A stretch of DNA of 64,000 nucleotides. Origin: Trogon surrucura (taxonomy: Eukaryota; Chordata; Aves; Trogoniformes; Trogonidae). A program made the translations under genes and the position numbers. The stretch spans positions 6,618,001-6,682,000 of the forward strand of contig CM036632.1 in the NCBI GenBank assembly GCA_020746105.1, written 5' to 3'. Numbering within the stretch: the first letter of the stretch is position 1; each line of letters starts with the position of its first letter. Shown here piece by piece: positions 49,801 through 63,800 of the stretch. The notes under the pieces are model-generated. The model saw nothing but the letters and a program-made list of their open reading frames with translations. It was not told the DNA's origin and did no database searches.

Positions 49801-52800
49801 AGCCAGAGGAGAGGCAACACTGAGAATTTCCACTCTCCTGTAAATTTCTCACACTTCCTGTGACAAACGCATTGAACTTGAAATTGTCACATTCCTATCT
49901 GTCCTCCCACACTCTCCTGTGTCCTCAAAATGCCTGAGCTTTTCCTCCAGTAACTGCCAGCCCAGCTCCTGGGAACAACGTATAGGGATCTCTAATACAT
50001 TGGAAATATTCATTGGTATCTGAGCTCAGGAGCAACATTTCAGAAACATGTCATGCAGATTTTGTATTCTATGTAAGCTGAAAATTCATGAAATTAAATA
50101 CATAGAGAAATAAAATTGCTTTAAAAAAAAAAAAAAGGACCTTTTGATTCAAGTCAGTCACCATGCTAATTGCCTTCGATGTTTCTCAAGAGTCCAGCCA
50201 AGGGCAGCCAAAAATTTTTGAGTCCAACATGAAGAAGGTGTTGATCTTCGTCTGGAAGGTCCTCTAAGATTTTTCAATCAGGTATAAACTAAAGGACAGT
50301 TCAACAGATTTAAGAATAATTCTGGTTAAGCATGTCTATGAGACAGATGCAGACATTTCAACGAAAATCCAATAGACACCGGAGCGCTTGTCAGGGAAGC
50401 AATACTACACAAAGATGGGATAAGGAGTCTACTCAGGCTTAGAGACAGTTCAGTGAGGCAGAGGAAGAGCTGTCTGCCTCTTTTATGTCTCAATAGCTTA
50501 TTTTTTTCAAGGAAGAAAGACTTGAACATGAACCTGTGACCCAGCAAGGTAAGACTTTAACATTCACCGAATTTCCCAAAGATATTTTGCTTCTTCAGAA
50601 TGCACTGATTCAGGACTCTCTGACAGATTTCTGTGTCCCGCTACATTACCCTGAGATTCAGCTCAAACATTAGGTCAGAAAAATAAGCAAATATATTGAC
50701 AATTGACTCCAAGTGGGCTGCACTGAAAGCAAGGAGCTGAAGAGATAAATGGTGCACACATCTCAAGCAATGAATGGAGCTCGACGAGACCAATAAGCAG
50801 TTTACTTTGAAATGCTCACCCACTTGAGAGAAGGCAGACGTCTTGAGACTGCGCTGGAGAAGGCACAGCAGCCTGCAAGTGAAAGGGCTGGAGGGAGTCA
50901 AGACAGGGATGTCTCCTTTGCCTCCCAGATAAAACAGAAATAGATGTCTGCATTGCTGGAGGAGGCAACAGAGAAGCTGCTATTCTCTGGCATCAACTGT
51001 TCGCTTTTTCCAAAGCTGCTGGAGCAGGGCAGGGGCTTGGCACCAATTCAAACCTGTGGTCAGTGGAAGTAGACTTGCCTGTGATGACTGTCCTCATTTG
51101 TTTTTCACTCCCATAGATCAAGCATGGTGCAAAGTGCAGCGACAAGTTCACAAGAGGAGCTTTTACCCTGTGCAGCCTTGGCTTCAGCCTTCAAAGACAC
51201 AAGGAAACGTCAGTATGGGCTGATCATGACAGATGATGATGGCCATTGCCCAGTCTCAGACTAAAACTAATGTGAATGGGGAAATGTGACCTTTCAGGGA
51301 TCATGGAAAAAAACCCAGCCTTGATGTGGTTAGCTGAACTGATGCCGTTGATTCTACTGGGGCATGGTGAATGCTGAGAAGACTGCATCGTCAGTCCAGC
51401 AAGCCAGGGTGAGATCCACTGGTCTGCTGGACTCTTGAGTGTATAAAGCCTTGCATCCCGTGTTGTACAACAGTGAGAATTGAGGCACCTTGTCAGATAT
51501 GAAGGGAAAGTTTCTTCCAGGCAATAAAATGCCTTTGGTTCCTATCAAGGTGAGTATCTAATGCAAATGTCTTCCTCAGAACAAACGTACAGATAAGGAT
51601 GAATATAATTTAGGAGCTTTCTGGATAATCCCAGCCATAATGTCTCAGCCATGGAACAGAGATTATTCTCAATCATTTCTCTAAAGCAGGGCCCAACTGT
51701 GACTTTAAAAGAGACCCTCTCCTACTGGTGTCTGCTATGTTCTGCTGGGCTTCAGGAGAGCAGGATCTGACCTTTTCAGCCCCCCAGGCACCCCTCTTCA
51801 GCTTTATGGTCCCTGTCTGACACTCCTAAGGACAGCCCCACGATCCTATGGAAAATTTATGAATGGAACACTTTGCAAAAAATAACCAAAGTGAGTTTTT
51901 CCCTACAGCCCAGGAAGGTTATCAATGCCAGAATTCCTCTCTCTTCTCCCCCTCACAGCTCCCTCCTGCCACACACACTCCTGCCCTCTCCAGCGTGTGT
52001 GCCCCATGTGAGGAAAGTGGAAAAAAAAAGACTGAGTCATGAGGTCATACCATTATCACATTTCTATTCCAGTGCTTTCTCTCGCTGCCTACAATTATCA
52101 CTCTTTTATTCTTGTACTTGGCTTCTTAGACTTTGATCTAGTCCTTTGCTTCATATCCTTTGATGCATTTTAGCTTACATTGTCTGTAACCTGACCCCTT
52201 GCCATCTAATTCCACCAACTTCTCACAACCCATATCAACCACTCTCTCCCCCCCTTTCATCTTTCTTTTGTATAAATGTATACAGAGCTGTAACAAAGAA
52301 ACTACAGTGTAGTTGTAGCACTTCCAAGATCCTTAGAAGTGCTGGATAAAATCTCTATGCATTTATTTTGCCCCTGACTAGGTCATTTTAAAACATCTTT
52401 GTTTATCCTTTTTTTCGCTTAATCACAATAAAAATGCTAAGGAAAGAAAAGTTAATATGGCTTTTTTTTTCCTGAATTTGTTATGAAATCCTTTTAAAAT
52501 TATTTTTGTTGTAAACCTATCTTCAAGTTCATTCCAATGACATTAAGACTGTAGAGACACGGTACGTTTTCATCATTGAATACTGGCAGGCTTTGATCAT
52601 GTTTACTTTCATTGACGAAAAGGAAGGAAAGGCCAGTGCTTACATTGCAAATACCAATTAGTGCAGAACTACAGTGTGTGCATGTGTATTTATAAATATA
52701 TATTTAGAGGAAAGAAAAATAATTTGGTTTCTGCAGAATAGGAAATGTGGGCAAAAAGAAATAAATATATATATAGCTGTATTTTGCAATGTGTAAGTAA

Positions 52801-55800
52801 TGCAGAAACAGACTTGCAATTCTCAAAGGTAATTCAGGAGCCTAAAGTCTTTTTAAATCAATGGATTATAGGACTTGACCATGTCTGAATATTTGGAATA
52901 TACTTAACTGCATCTTCAGGTAGCTAAATTTCTTTGGCAGTCAGGTCCTAAGTTCCTTTAGAAATTGGATTTTAAGTTCAGTCAGTGAGGCAATTTCATA
53001 CATTTTCATCCTATATTTCTGAGTGTATATTTAGCAGTGAGTTGGAACTGAAGGAACAGAGAGAGAAAACATATTTTTTTTAGATGCCACTGCCTGTTCT
53101 GAAAGATATTTACCATAGTATTTCTCTCTCTGCTTGGTAATAATAGACTTGTAAGGGCAGAGAGAGGTAGCTGAGTGTAGTTTTGCACAGTGGCTGTGAC
53201 TTCTAGCTCAGGAGAGCTACTTACTTTATTTTTAGCTGGTGGGAAACAGCAAGGAAGACAGAATGTGCCAGGCTTCAACAGTCCTGGTACCTCCCAGGCA
53301 GGTCAGACAGGTCCCATGCATCTAGGGAGGCACTTGCACGTTTTCTGGCTGCCCATCTGCAGGTGTGATCTTGCTGAAGGCTTGATACTCTGTGGGCTTC
53401 AGCCTCTGCTGAAGATTAATTCCTCTGTATATATTAATTCTGTGTTGTATACATGGTTTCTCCATTCAGAGAGTCAGTCCAGGCTCAGAACTTGATTTTT
53501 AATCCTTTTCCCTCCTCTAAGTTCTTTTCTGTTTCAAATGCTGCAACTATGAATAACATTTCTTACAGATACTTAGAGAATATTCTAGCTAATTAATTCT
53601 TCCATAGCCAGCAGTTCCCAAGGATGTCAGGCAAGCAGTACTGCAGGTGTTGGGGGGAAAAAAATAACAAAAACAGTAAGAAGAAATGTAAAGAAAACCT
53701 TGAGTTTTTGCTTTGTCCTGTAGTAGCTAATCGGTTAAACACCTTTTCTTACCAGCTGATTTCAATCTCTAAAATCATGTTTTCCATAACAGGGGCCAAA
53801 TGGTTCCTGGGTAGTTTGAACACCTGTGAACCTGGCATGCTGCGCCCCTAAGTAATGCAGACACTGCAGTTTGCTCTGCACCTCTCTGGTTCATATTGTT
53901 TCCTAGCTGGCAAAAGCCTCTGATAGCAATGGTATTTTGTAGCTGGAAAATAGGTCACCTTCAAAGCTATGTATTTATATATGCACGTGTGAGTGTGTAT
54001 GCCCTGATGTTGAACAAATAAGCAAAATAGTTACATTCAAGGGAGAATTCCTGTTTTGCCCTTCATGAATAATCCTGAAGGGATGGTGAGATTTAGTTGG
54101 ACATCCAGACTTGCAAATATGGCAAGAGACTTCAGAGGGAACCCCGATAAACTGCTTTCTTGAATTAGAGCTGCTCATGAAAGAGGACCCTATCAACAGA
54201 CTGAGGTATGGTTTCTGTCTGGTTGAGGTTTGGGTGTTTCATCAGGTGTGTGTTCATGGTTGCATGTGTGCGTGCATGTACTCGAACAGAAACTATGTCC
54301 TTGGGAAGAACTGCAAGAATTCTGCCTTTAAATAATCAATTATTTTATTTAGAGGTTTCTGTGTACAGTGGTGAACCAGCAAGTTTATTTATACTGAAGA
54401 AGTTTCTTATCCATAATTGATGCCTAAATCAGCTCTGGTCTTTTCATGGCCTGCAACTCCTCTAATGTGGTCATGTGCATGAAGCAGCTTTGAGTTTGGC
54501 ATGAACAGTTTGCTTACAATCAATTATGCATGTGGTAGACACAAAGGCACTGTTTAGGGAGCAGGAGGAAGCTTCTTCATCTTCTAAGTTTGCAGGGGCA
54601 AACACTTTATATTTGAGGCCTCAGTTACAGAGTTCCCATCTCCCCATGCCTTCTTTTACATCAATTAATTCTCTCTCTATTCAGGAGCTGTTGCTGAATC
54701 GGTGGTCATAAAAGTCCAGGAAAAGCCCTTTGACTTATAGTTTCAGAGTTAAGAGAGAGTTATTCATTTTGGAGCTACTGGCCATCATGGGAATACACAC
54801 TTTTCTTCACAAATGTATTGTTTAGTATTTACTCCGTTTCAGAGCACCACTTTCATTTCAAAAGGAACATAGCTTATGCAACGATTCACTGCCAAATCCA
54901 TCTGTATTACGCAAAACAAAACATTACGTCAGATTTTGTTTTGGAATATGTACGAGGCTGTAAATGTATGGTGCATCTATGCATGAACACTGTAATGAAC
55001 TTTTTTTTTTTTTCTGGAAATCATCAAGATGTTTACATTTCACTTCAAAATAGCAAGATGACCTTAGCTCCACGTAGAACGGACACCACCAGCACTAGTT
55101 CAGATGTGCGTTTTAGAATAGCTACCCAAACAAGTTAAAATTAGTTAAGGGAGTAGGAACCCCAAGTATGAGACCCCCTGCTTGAGTAAATCCATCCACA
55201 GTTGTTTGGTCCAATTCCTAAGGCCTGTGCTAACTTACACCTCAGAGGTCCCAGTCAAAATCTTTCCTCTGCATAATTGATGAACGTATGGAAAACTGGG
55301 TGTATCTTCAATCCAGGTCTGTTTCTTTGTTTGTGCATCCATCCCTCCTTTTATCTCTACAGGGAATATCCTTCCAAAGGAAAGAGAATCAAACCAGACA
55401 GAAGACGTTCCTCGTTTTCTAAATCTCATGGCATTTTTTTAAGCTCTTTTTCTGCTCTCTCTTGGAAGGAAGCTCTTATTCTGCATTTTAGTCCTTGTGG
55501 ACCAGGAGGTCAAGCAGCATGCTGAGCTCCACAAGACCACTGTGATTAAGCGGCTGTTGGCCACTTTCTTTTCCCGGTATTAGAGAGGATTGAACTGAGC
55601 TGTGGCCGTTTCACATAACTGTAGCTGAAAGGACATCTATACAGCAATAAAAACTTAACTGCCCCAGCCATTAAATCAAGGAGTATCAGACCCTTTGATG
55701 GAAATATGAGTGTCTCTAAACTGGAGGTAATGGAGGACTGAATTTGACACACATGGCACTGACATCTCGTAAAATGTCAGGAGTGTTTGACCTGAGATTT

Positions 55801-57817
55801 TCGAGACACAGCTGGCTCACCAGGGTGGGATTTATGTGGTGGTGGGAGGTTGGGGAGGTGATGGTTAATGTATCTTAAGAACTTGGTGAGCCATTTATAA
55901 TTCTCAGGGGAAAAAATAAAAAAAGTGCACAGTTACTCATTTAGATGAGTTGGGTAACATATTACAGCTCTTCTTACTATCTGAGCCATGCCATGTGAAA
56001 TCTACCTTGAGTCCTTATAGGACAGCTAGTTAGTGCAAATATCCTTTTAAAATAGGGATGGAGATTTTTTACATTTAAAATAACCTATTAATGCTTCACA
56101 GAACTATAAGTACAGCAGATTTCAAATGGCATATAGCTCTCTAGGCTGAGATTTTTTCCCCTTTTAACAGATCTAGATGCCAAATTTAATTCGAGTTACT
56201 GCTAACTTTTTATCCAAATCACTTTGCCGGCTTTGAACATCTCAGTTTTAATATGGCAGATTAATATAACCATGAATTAACTGTGAGGAACATGGAATAC
56301 GAACAACCCAGCAAATAAAGTCCATCTGTCTTTATACAACCCTCAGCCCTCCAGCTCACCCCAAAGATGGTGCTTAGAGGATGCAGCTTTCTAAAAGGAT
56401 GAGAGTTTATTTTGGCTTTGACAGCATCTCTGGGAGCTTTTGTTCCCACTGAGACCTGTATTTTCTGCTCAGTGCTCAGTCTGAGTGGTGTGGGTGGACT
56501 CTGCAGGGGAAAAAAAAGGGGACTTGGTAACTTTTTTCAGCAAAACTGGAAAGTATCCAACCTTCCACAGTGCTCAGAGCAAGTGCCGAGGCAGGTTCCA
56601 TCGGCAGGAGAATTAGATGAGCTCCATAGCAACATGGGGTGATCCCGCTTCATCCATGCCGTGGCACCTCCCTACCTGTGAAGAGCTGTGTGTGTTTATG
56701 CTTCACAAGACCAAATGTCTTGTTCTTTCCCTGGAGATACGTGTGTATTTCAGCATGGTATCTGTTCCATTTTCAACTAGCCAGGGCTACTATATTCTCC
56801 TTTGTTCTTCACAAGCAGCAGCTTACGGCACTGTGAAATGCTACATTTCTCGGGTAGATGGCAGATAGCAAATGTTTCCATTCAGAGCACCTCTGCCTTC
56901 TTGTGAAAGCAGCCTATACATGACCATTTCTATACATCTCTATTTTTAACATCTAAAAAAAGCGATCCCTTCTATTTTTAGGTACGGTTCAGCTCTGTAG
57001 GCTGGCTGGTTCCAATAAAAAAATTCCTCACTCTCTAAAGAAAACCCTGCATTGAAATCACAAATCCAGGGGAACGTCCTGTACTATTAGCAAACCTACT
57101 AAGATGAAAACCTCAGCTTGCTAGCAAGCCCTCCAAACAAAAACATTAATCCAGGCTTGAGAGGAAAAACAGGCAAGGAAGAGGCAACAACTCCAGCAAG
57201 TTTTCCACTATGGTCCCATCCTGCCATGAAAACCGAAAAGGAAAACATCCTCACCAGTTCAGGAAGGAGGTCAGAACTTTGGACATCTTTTGGCTCTCTT
57301 TTTTTTTGTCTGGCCCACTTGGCTTAATTGCTAGTTGTGTCTCTGACAGCTGTTTCTCTTTTGGAGGTGATGCCGTACTGCTCTTTGCTTCTGGCTTCAC
57401 AGTCCCTGACTCCTAGCACGACCTTGGACAAATCACGGAGATCTGGGTCTTCAGTGTTTTCAAAAGTAAGCTGGATAATGCAGTGTGGAAACCTAGAAGT
57501 CTTTGAAACCTCATTCTTTTTTGAGTCTTAGTCACAAATCTGTAAATCTATGATGCTGTTAATAACTAAGCATGTACTGCAGGGAGAAGCATCTTAAAGA
57601 ATTTGTGAGCAACTCTGAAATTAAATGGAGGCACTACGAATACAGAGATTAAGAGATAGTTTCTTTATGCACATGGTGTTCCCCAGGGTACAGAGCAAAG
57701 TACATTGTGTTTCGCTGTATCAAAACTGCACCGCAGGGACATGAACAGGAGTGGAGCGTGATTGACAAGTGATTGCCCCGCAAAACTTGTACAGCAGAAA
57801 GCAAGCAAAAAATCTGC
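46857..57817. other. noncoding DNA, no gene recognised
   Basis: Contains A14 at 50123-50136, T13 at 55001-55013, a C/T-rich stretch at 51935-51960 and TG-rich sequence at 54240-54280. The longest open frame is 161 codons at 47391-47876, without a recognised domain. A strong donor-like sequence (TATCAAG then GTGAGTAT) lies at 51549/51550, preceded by only about 22 open codons. No gene is supported. Confidence 0.55.
52838..52990. repeat. diverged palindromic segment, possible ancient repeat
   Basis: AGGAGCCTAAAGTC near 52848 and a later GGTCCTAAGTTCC near 52944 resemble each other. The reverse complement of the second part realigns with the first, including AGGACTTGAC against AGGACCTGAC. This fits the style of old amniote palindromic interspersed repeats built on AGGAGCCTAAGTC. 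The match is loose and the borders are guesses. Confidence 0.3.
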
Positions 57818-57884
57818 TATTCCTTTGTGTGAACGGGGCTGTATGTATTTATTCCTTTGTGTGAACGGGGCTGTATGTATTTAT
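57818..57884 (+). repeat. perfect 32-bp tandem duplication
   Basis: The 32-base unit starting ATTCCTTTGTGTGAACGG occupies 57819-57850 and again 57851-57882 without a single difference; the match extends one base left and two bases right. Because 32 is not a multiple of three it shifts any reading frame through it. The perfect identity points to a recent replication-slippage or repair event, or to an assembly artefact. Confidence 0.95.
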
Positions 57885-60800
57885 CTTTCATCTGTAAATC
57901 GAATGCCAAGGAAGTGCACCAGGAACAGTCAGAGGGAAATCTGCCCCAGCAACCCTGCACATTTGGTCACCCAAGGTGAGAGGGAGAGAGAAAAAGAAGA
58001 TGAAACTGAGCTATGGCATGGTATGGTGATTGACAATACAGAAATACCTGAGAGAGATACCAGACCTGTCAGGGTATCACCTGGATACACTCTAAGTAAT
58101 TTTCAGACAGTTAAAGTTTTTAGAAGATAAGAAGCTCTGCAAATAGCACTTTACAATGAACACGATGTGTCTGGCATAATTATATCCAGTTACTTGCTAT
58201 AACTTTGCACCGTCAGCCTAATCAGTGTTTCGCTCATGCTGCCCACCAGTTTCTTCCCCTACTGGGAGTACAAATTAGAAGCATTTCATTCCTTTCAAAG
58301 GCAAGAAATCAGTGATTTTTTTTTTTTTGTTCTCTGCAGCATGAAGCGTTGTAGCAAGGAGCAGGAAAAATGGTCTTTTTTACTTTGTGTGGGTGCGAAT
58401 CAAGGACACATATCAAAACGTATCCCCTGTCCCAAAGCGACGCTCTGCTGGCTCCTATTTACACGTGGTAGGAGTGACTCAATGGAGCCCTTTGTTTCCA
58501 AAATGCACAGATTATTCCAATTGTGTGTAGAGTTTGGGTTTGTGTGTTACTGTCCACTGGAGGCTAAGAAAACACCAGAGATGTTATCCAATACCATAAC
58601 TAACAGAATGGCATGAAGAAGAATTCAAAACCTGTGAGCAAAAGCAGTTTTTTCACCCTGACCCTTGGACTGCTCTGGCTTGTGTTTCAAGCATCTACAT
58701 TTTTACCTAAAGAAGAAACTGCCTCTGTTCCCTACCAACTTGCTCATTTTCAAGGTGTTACACACAAAGTTCACAAGCAGTTGATTACAGGGTGGCCTAC
58801 TCTATAATTTATAATATTAATAAATGAGAGCCAAATAGTAAACCCCCCTCTTTTTAATAGCTGTTTCATCAAGGATCTAAAATGTTAAAAATTGTGCTGA
58901 TACGAAGCTCTCCACCACTGTATGCTTTGGTTTTACTTTGAACTGGTCAGGATGTGTACTGAAACTAGCAGGTTTTTATATTTCTTCTCTGGAATGAAGA
59001 GTATTATGTTGTGTTCTGGCTCTGGCCATAATTCAGACTCACCTATGCAGTCTTTCGCTGGCATGGTGAGGCAGAAAGCAGGCTGGGCACACGTAGGACA
59101 GAAGCTGTTCAAGGCATTAACCTAATAACTTCTCCCAGGGCTGCAGGGCTGATGCTGAAAATGTTCTTGGGGACTTGGCACTTCTGGCTGAAACAGAAGT
59201 GGATAGGGAAAATAACTCCTCCCCATCTGGGCTTGTTTAGACGAAGACAGAATCAGTGGCCGAGGTTAGTCTGATGATAATTTCTGCTGAAGATGAATAA
59301 GAGGAGAAGAAAACATTGACAACTATAATGACCTATTTGTACGTTGGAAGATTTTACTAATTACATAGTTTTGTAGAAATCATACTAAATTGTATGTCAG
59401 GATGGGAGCTGACATAGCAAACCAGAGCTTTACACACAGCTCCATCAGGGAATATGTCAGTTGAGATGTCTCCTTACATACTCTTTCCAACCTTTCGTGC
59501 TGATGGCTGTCTCCAGAGAGACTCACGAGCCTGCTTCTCCAGGAGTCAGCACTGCAACTCCTTTATGATTTTTCACCACCATTTAATAACTGCTATGGTA
59601 AGAACAGGCACAGGTCCAAATCTGGACCATATAAAACTGAAAGCAGGGAGGCTTTGGTCTACGGAAGGAGGCACGTGCTTTCTCTGCTCTTGTACCTTCC
59701 CACTAAACAATGCTGCATGGTCTGGCTCCCTGCCAGTGCTTTGACAGACTGGAGTGATAGAGGATGCTTGATAAGCCCTTGGAAATGCATCTACCTGAAG
59801 GTAAGAGTTGGTGAAGGTGTTAACACTGATGCCATATCTGACATCCGCAGTACAGAGAGTCCCAGTTCTTGGCACCTGTGTTTTCCCATCAAGTAACACT
59901 CATTTGTTATCATATACACACACCACAGATTTACATAGCTTGTAGGGGTGAATCATGCATAATTGTGGCTTCTTACATGACAGTTCATATATTAACAAGT
60001 AACTTATTTATGCTCCATGCTGAATGAGTATAGAAGGAGTGTGTGGACCTCTGGTGTCAGAACCATGTTCGTCATTATCTGGAGATAAAAAAGGACTTCA
60101 GTAGTTAAAAATGAAATGAGAAAGTAATTGCTGGTTTGATTTGCCTGTACCATGGGAAACATTACTTTGGTTTATGTATGTATCTCTAGATAAGCAGTGA
60201 AAAAATTATAGTAACCAGGAATCAAACAATCTTGTAATGAAAAGCTTTAAGATGTGGGCTTATAACCATATTCCCCATGTTTTGCAGTGCCTTTATGGAT
60301 GGCAACAGGAGATCATGGGCACAAAGAGAAAGTATTCTCCATGGGTGGGTGACTATTACATGGAATAGGCTTGAAGAAGTTCAATAGGCAATGGTGTTAC
60401 ATTGGGCTGGAGTGATCACCCATGATGGTGTCCTGTAGGGAAGCAAAGGCAGGGACTTTGCCCGGATGCAACAGTGTCTGGCACCTTGTGTGTCAGCATC
60501 AGCTCATTAAGGGTTATCCTACCCTCAAATGTCCCAGAGTTGTGGAAAATTATGTTCACAGCAAGTCCTACACCAGTTCCACCAGGCAGCATGGGATTCA
60601 TTTCACAGGTACTTCTAATGTTCATGTCTCCCAGGGGGCTGTAGCCCACTGGATTCCTGTAAAAAGGCTACAAACCAACAGATCTTTTCTCTCCTGTGAG
60701 CCAAGGGGAGAGGAGCAGGCTGCCAACACTTCTCCCCGCCAGGTCCGACACCTTGTGCTCAGGCTCCCAGCTCACAAGGTCTGAATGTGAGTGCAGAGGG

Positions 60801-63800
60801 AGGGGTGGCACAACCCCATCCATCTCCCCCTCTGATGAAGTGTGCAGAAAAGATGCACAGTGCAGGATGTTTGGCCAGAGTACAGGGAAGAAAAAAACCC
60901 CAAATTCATCGTGGACAGATTCAGTTCCCACAAGAACGACCAAGGGGAGACTCCTCTGCACGTTACCGTTTGCTGGGTAGGGCACTTCTGGCCACAGAGG
61001 ATAACATCCTGGGGAGTGGGACCCTTGGGGTGTTGAGAGTAGGTTTGTTAATGGATCTCCTAAGGGTTGATGGATTTAATAGGTGAAGTAAGTCTGCTTT
61101 TATTTGTTTTATTTTCTTGGCAGCTGCTGCAAGTGGAATTTTATGCATTTTTCTGGCTGTTACTGCTTGTCTGGGCTATTTAGATGTTGGGCTACATTTG
61201 TTTCTGTCGTGGTGGACCTTTTTTTCAGAGCAACTGAGACAGCTTCTGCAACGGCACGCTATGGTACACTTCCATTTATAAAATGTTCTATGCAGTTTTA
61301 GAAATGAGCTCTGAAAAGGTTATTAGGCACTGTAAGTGCAACTAGTATTTAATTAGAAGCTCAGCAGTAGGTTACAGAGGCCATAGAGATAAGCTATTGC
61401 TACACACGATCATTTGACCTGTTAGCTCCATAACAACCAATCTACCAAGGGTTGAAGGAGGAAACTATGAACAGCTGTACCTGTGAGGGCTGCAGACCTC
61501 ATTTTCCCTCTCACTTTGGTATTCTCCTCTATTCTGCTGTGACTTTTCTTGCTTTTGTCCCTATCAAGGTGATTTTCTATGTTTCTGCTGCTGGGTTGAC
61601 ACTTGCATTACACAAATGAGATCTGAGTGGGATGCCTAGCTCAGCCTTCAGCACAGCTGGCTCTTACTGAGGTCAGTGAACCTTCTGGTAGACAAACAAC
61701 ATCTCTCAAATTTAAGCCTTAAATAAAATTCAGTGTCTGAGACCTTAACTGGCGCTTCGCATGATTTTTCCCGCTTAATTTCTACTGAAGTCTCTGATGC
61801 TGCCTACAGCTTTTTGTACTTCAAAAACCAAACTGACTTCCTCCTGTTGATGTTCTGTTAAGATCCTGTTCTGATAAGAGGCAAAACATAGCCTTTGACT
61901 TCCATATAACCGTCCAAGGACCGAACTGCTTGGTGCAAAGTGAATAAGGACATCGGAAGCTAAAACCTTAGCTAATATAAATCAGTGAAACTCCTTATGT
62001 GTACAGCTTTGCTCTAGGCACAGACATGAGCTAGAGCAATATTTCATTTTTGTTATAATCTCTCCCTATAATTCAATTCCTCTCACCTTGTAATAATCTT
62101 GCTGCTCTCTGTTGAACACCTTCCAGCTTGTCACTATCTTTCTCATCATTAGTTACCCAGAATACCGACTGGGCTGGATACCAAAGGTCTGCCATCCTCT
62201 ATCGATTGTGGGTTAGTCTCTTGGCCAGGTGAGGCCAGATCAGAACCACACACAAGTAGCCTGGTTTTTCTCTGCCTCATGCCTGCAAGGTCTCTGCTGA
62301 AGGAAAACAGCTCTCAGCAGAACCGCTTTTTCTGCTACCTCATCATCTTGCAAATTCTTACCCAGGGTGAAACACAGCTACTGATAAATCTCTTCTTCCT
62401 ATCAAGATTTCTCCCTGACCCCCTTTTTGAGATCGTGTGATGGCTTATAAATACACAAATCAGAAGATAAGTTTTCTACTTCTCTTGGTAACTATCAGAA
62501 TAGAACGCATATTTATCTCCAGATCATGTAGTACTATCAGCTAAGAGTTGCAGTCTACAGTATGTAACATCTCTTCTGCAGCTTCTATAAAGGTTTAGAA
62601 GGAAGAATTACATCTATAGAGAGTTATAGGAAAAAGTAATGGCCTTTTCTGGTATTATGAATGCAGTAACACCTAGAATAAAAGCTCTACTGAAAATTTA
62701 TATTTTCCCAGACAGCACTCTTAAGAAATGGCTGTGAAATTATGACCTTGTAGTGAAATAATGGTCTGAAAGACTGTCTTCCCTCTGCTGTTATGCACCA
62801 CTGAATGCTACTGATTTTCATAGTTAATCATAAACTCTTGCCCTAAGTTAATTGATGTCCTCATTATGTCGTATTTAACTGCATCTTAGGAGAGGGTTTT
62901 TTTGCCATTAACTTCTACACCAGTTAGCTGTAAGACATCAAGCAACAGAAAAAAATGAAGAAAGGATCCCCAAACCAAATTGACCACCACATCACCATTT
63001 AAATTTGCAAAGGTCAGAAGAAAATGTTCCCATCAGCCTACCTATTTCTCACTCTGCATATTTCATGAATACCACAAGCTAGAGCGATCTTCACAGACAC
63101 CTCTAGGTTGTAATTAGCAGCAAACCAGTGCCAGTCAAAATGCCATAGTTTGGGGCTTAGTATCTAGAAATGCCAAAGAGCTGAGGTTTTCACAGAAAAA
63201 TTGCAAGTCCCGAGGCTGTCTAACAGACACTGATATTCTCATGACAAAGCTTCAGAGCCTCAACCTACAGCTGCTTTGCAGGTGTCTGTGTGTTGAAACT
63301 CAAGGATGAGACCATAATACCCACTGCTGGGGCTGTGAGGGTTAAAGGAAAGGTGATGTTTCTTTATGTGGAACAGCATATTTTGCGGTGAAGGGTGAGA
63401 GAAGTAGGAGAATGTGATCGTGGCTATAGCAGAAAGTTACCAGTTCTCATTTATGTAACTAACAGACTCCTGATTCTTGTTTTTAAAAAACCCTCTTTCT
63501 TCCAACCTCCCTTTTTTTATGTCACTAGCTGAAATATTGCTGTAAAATTCAGTCAGATGCACCCATCTTTCCTGACCTTGGTCAGGTGCCCTCTCTTCTC
63601 CATGCCCAATGGTTTGTCTTGCTGGGACAGCCACCGAGGAACTCCCTGCTTCAGAGCCACACTGACTGACCCTCTTGCTAAGTGCTTAATTTTGCTCTTT
63701 CCTGTTTTATTCACCTCTTAATCCTAGTTAAAAGCTATTCAAAGGTTTGATCTTTGTAAGCATTTTACCTAAGGCATGATTCCATCTCAAACCTTAATCC

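Noticed and set aside
60422-61036. Possible retroviral pol-like segment (a VAHWIPVKRL stretch)
   Set aside because: The resemblance is a few residues only; no catalytic motif, no neighbouring gag or env frame and no LTR pair is seen.
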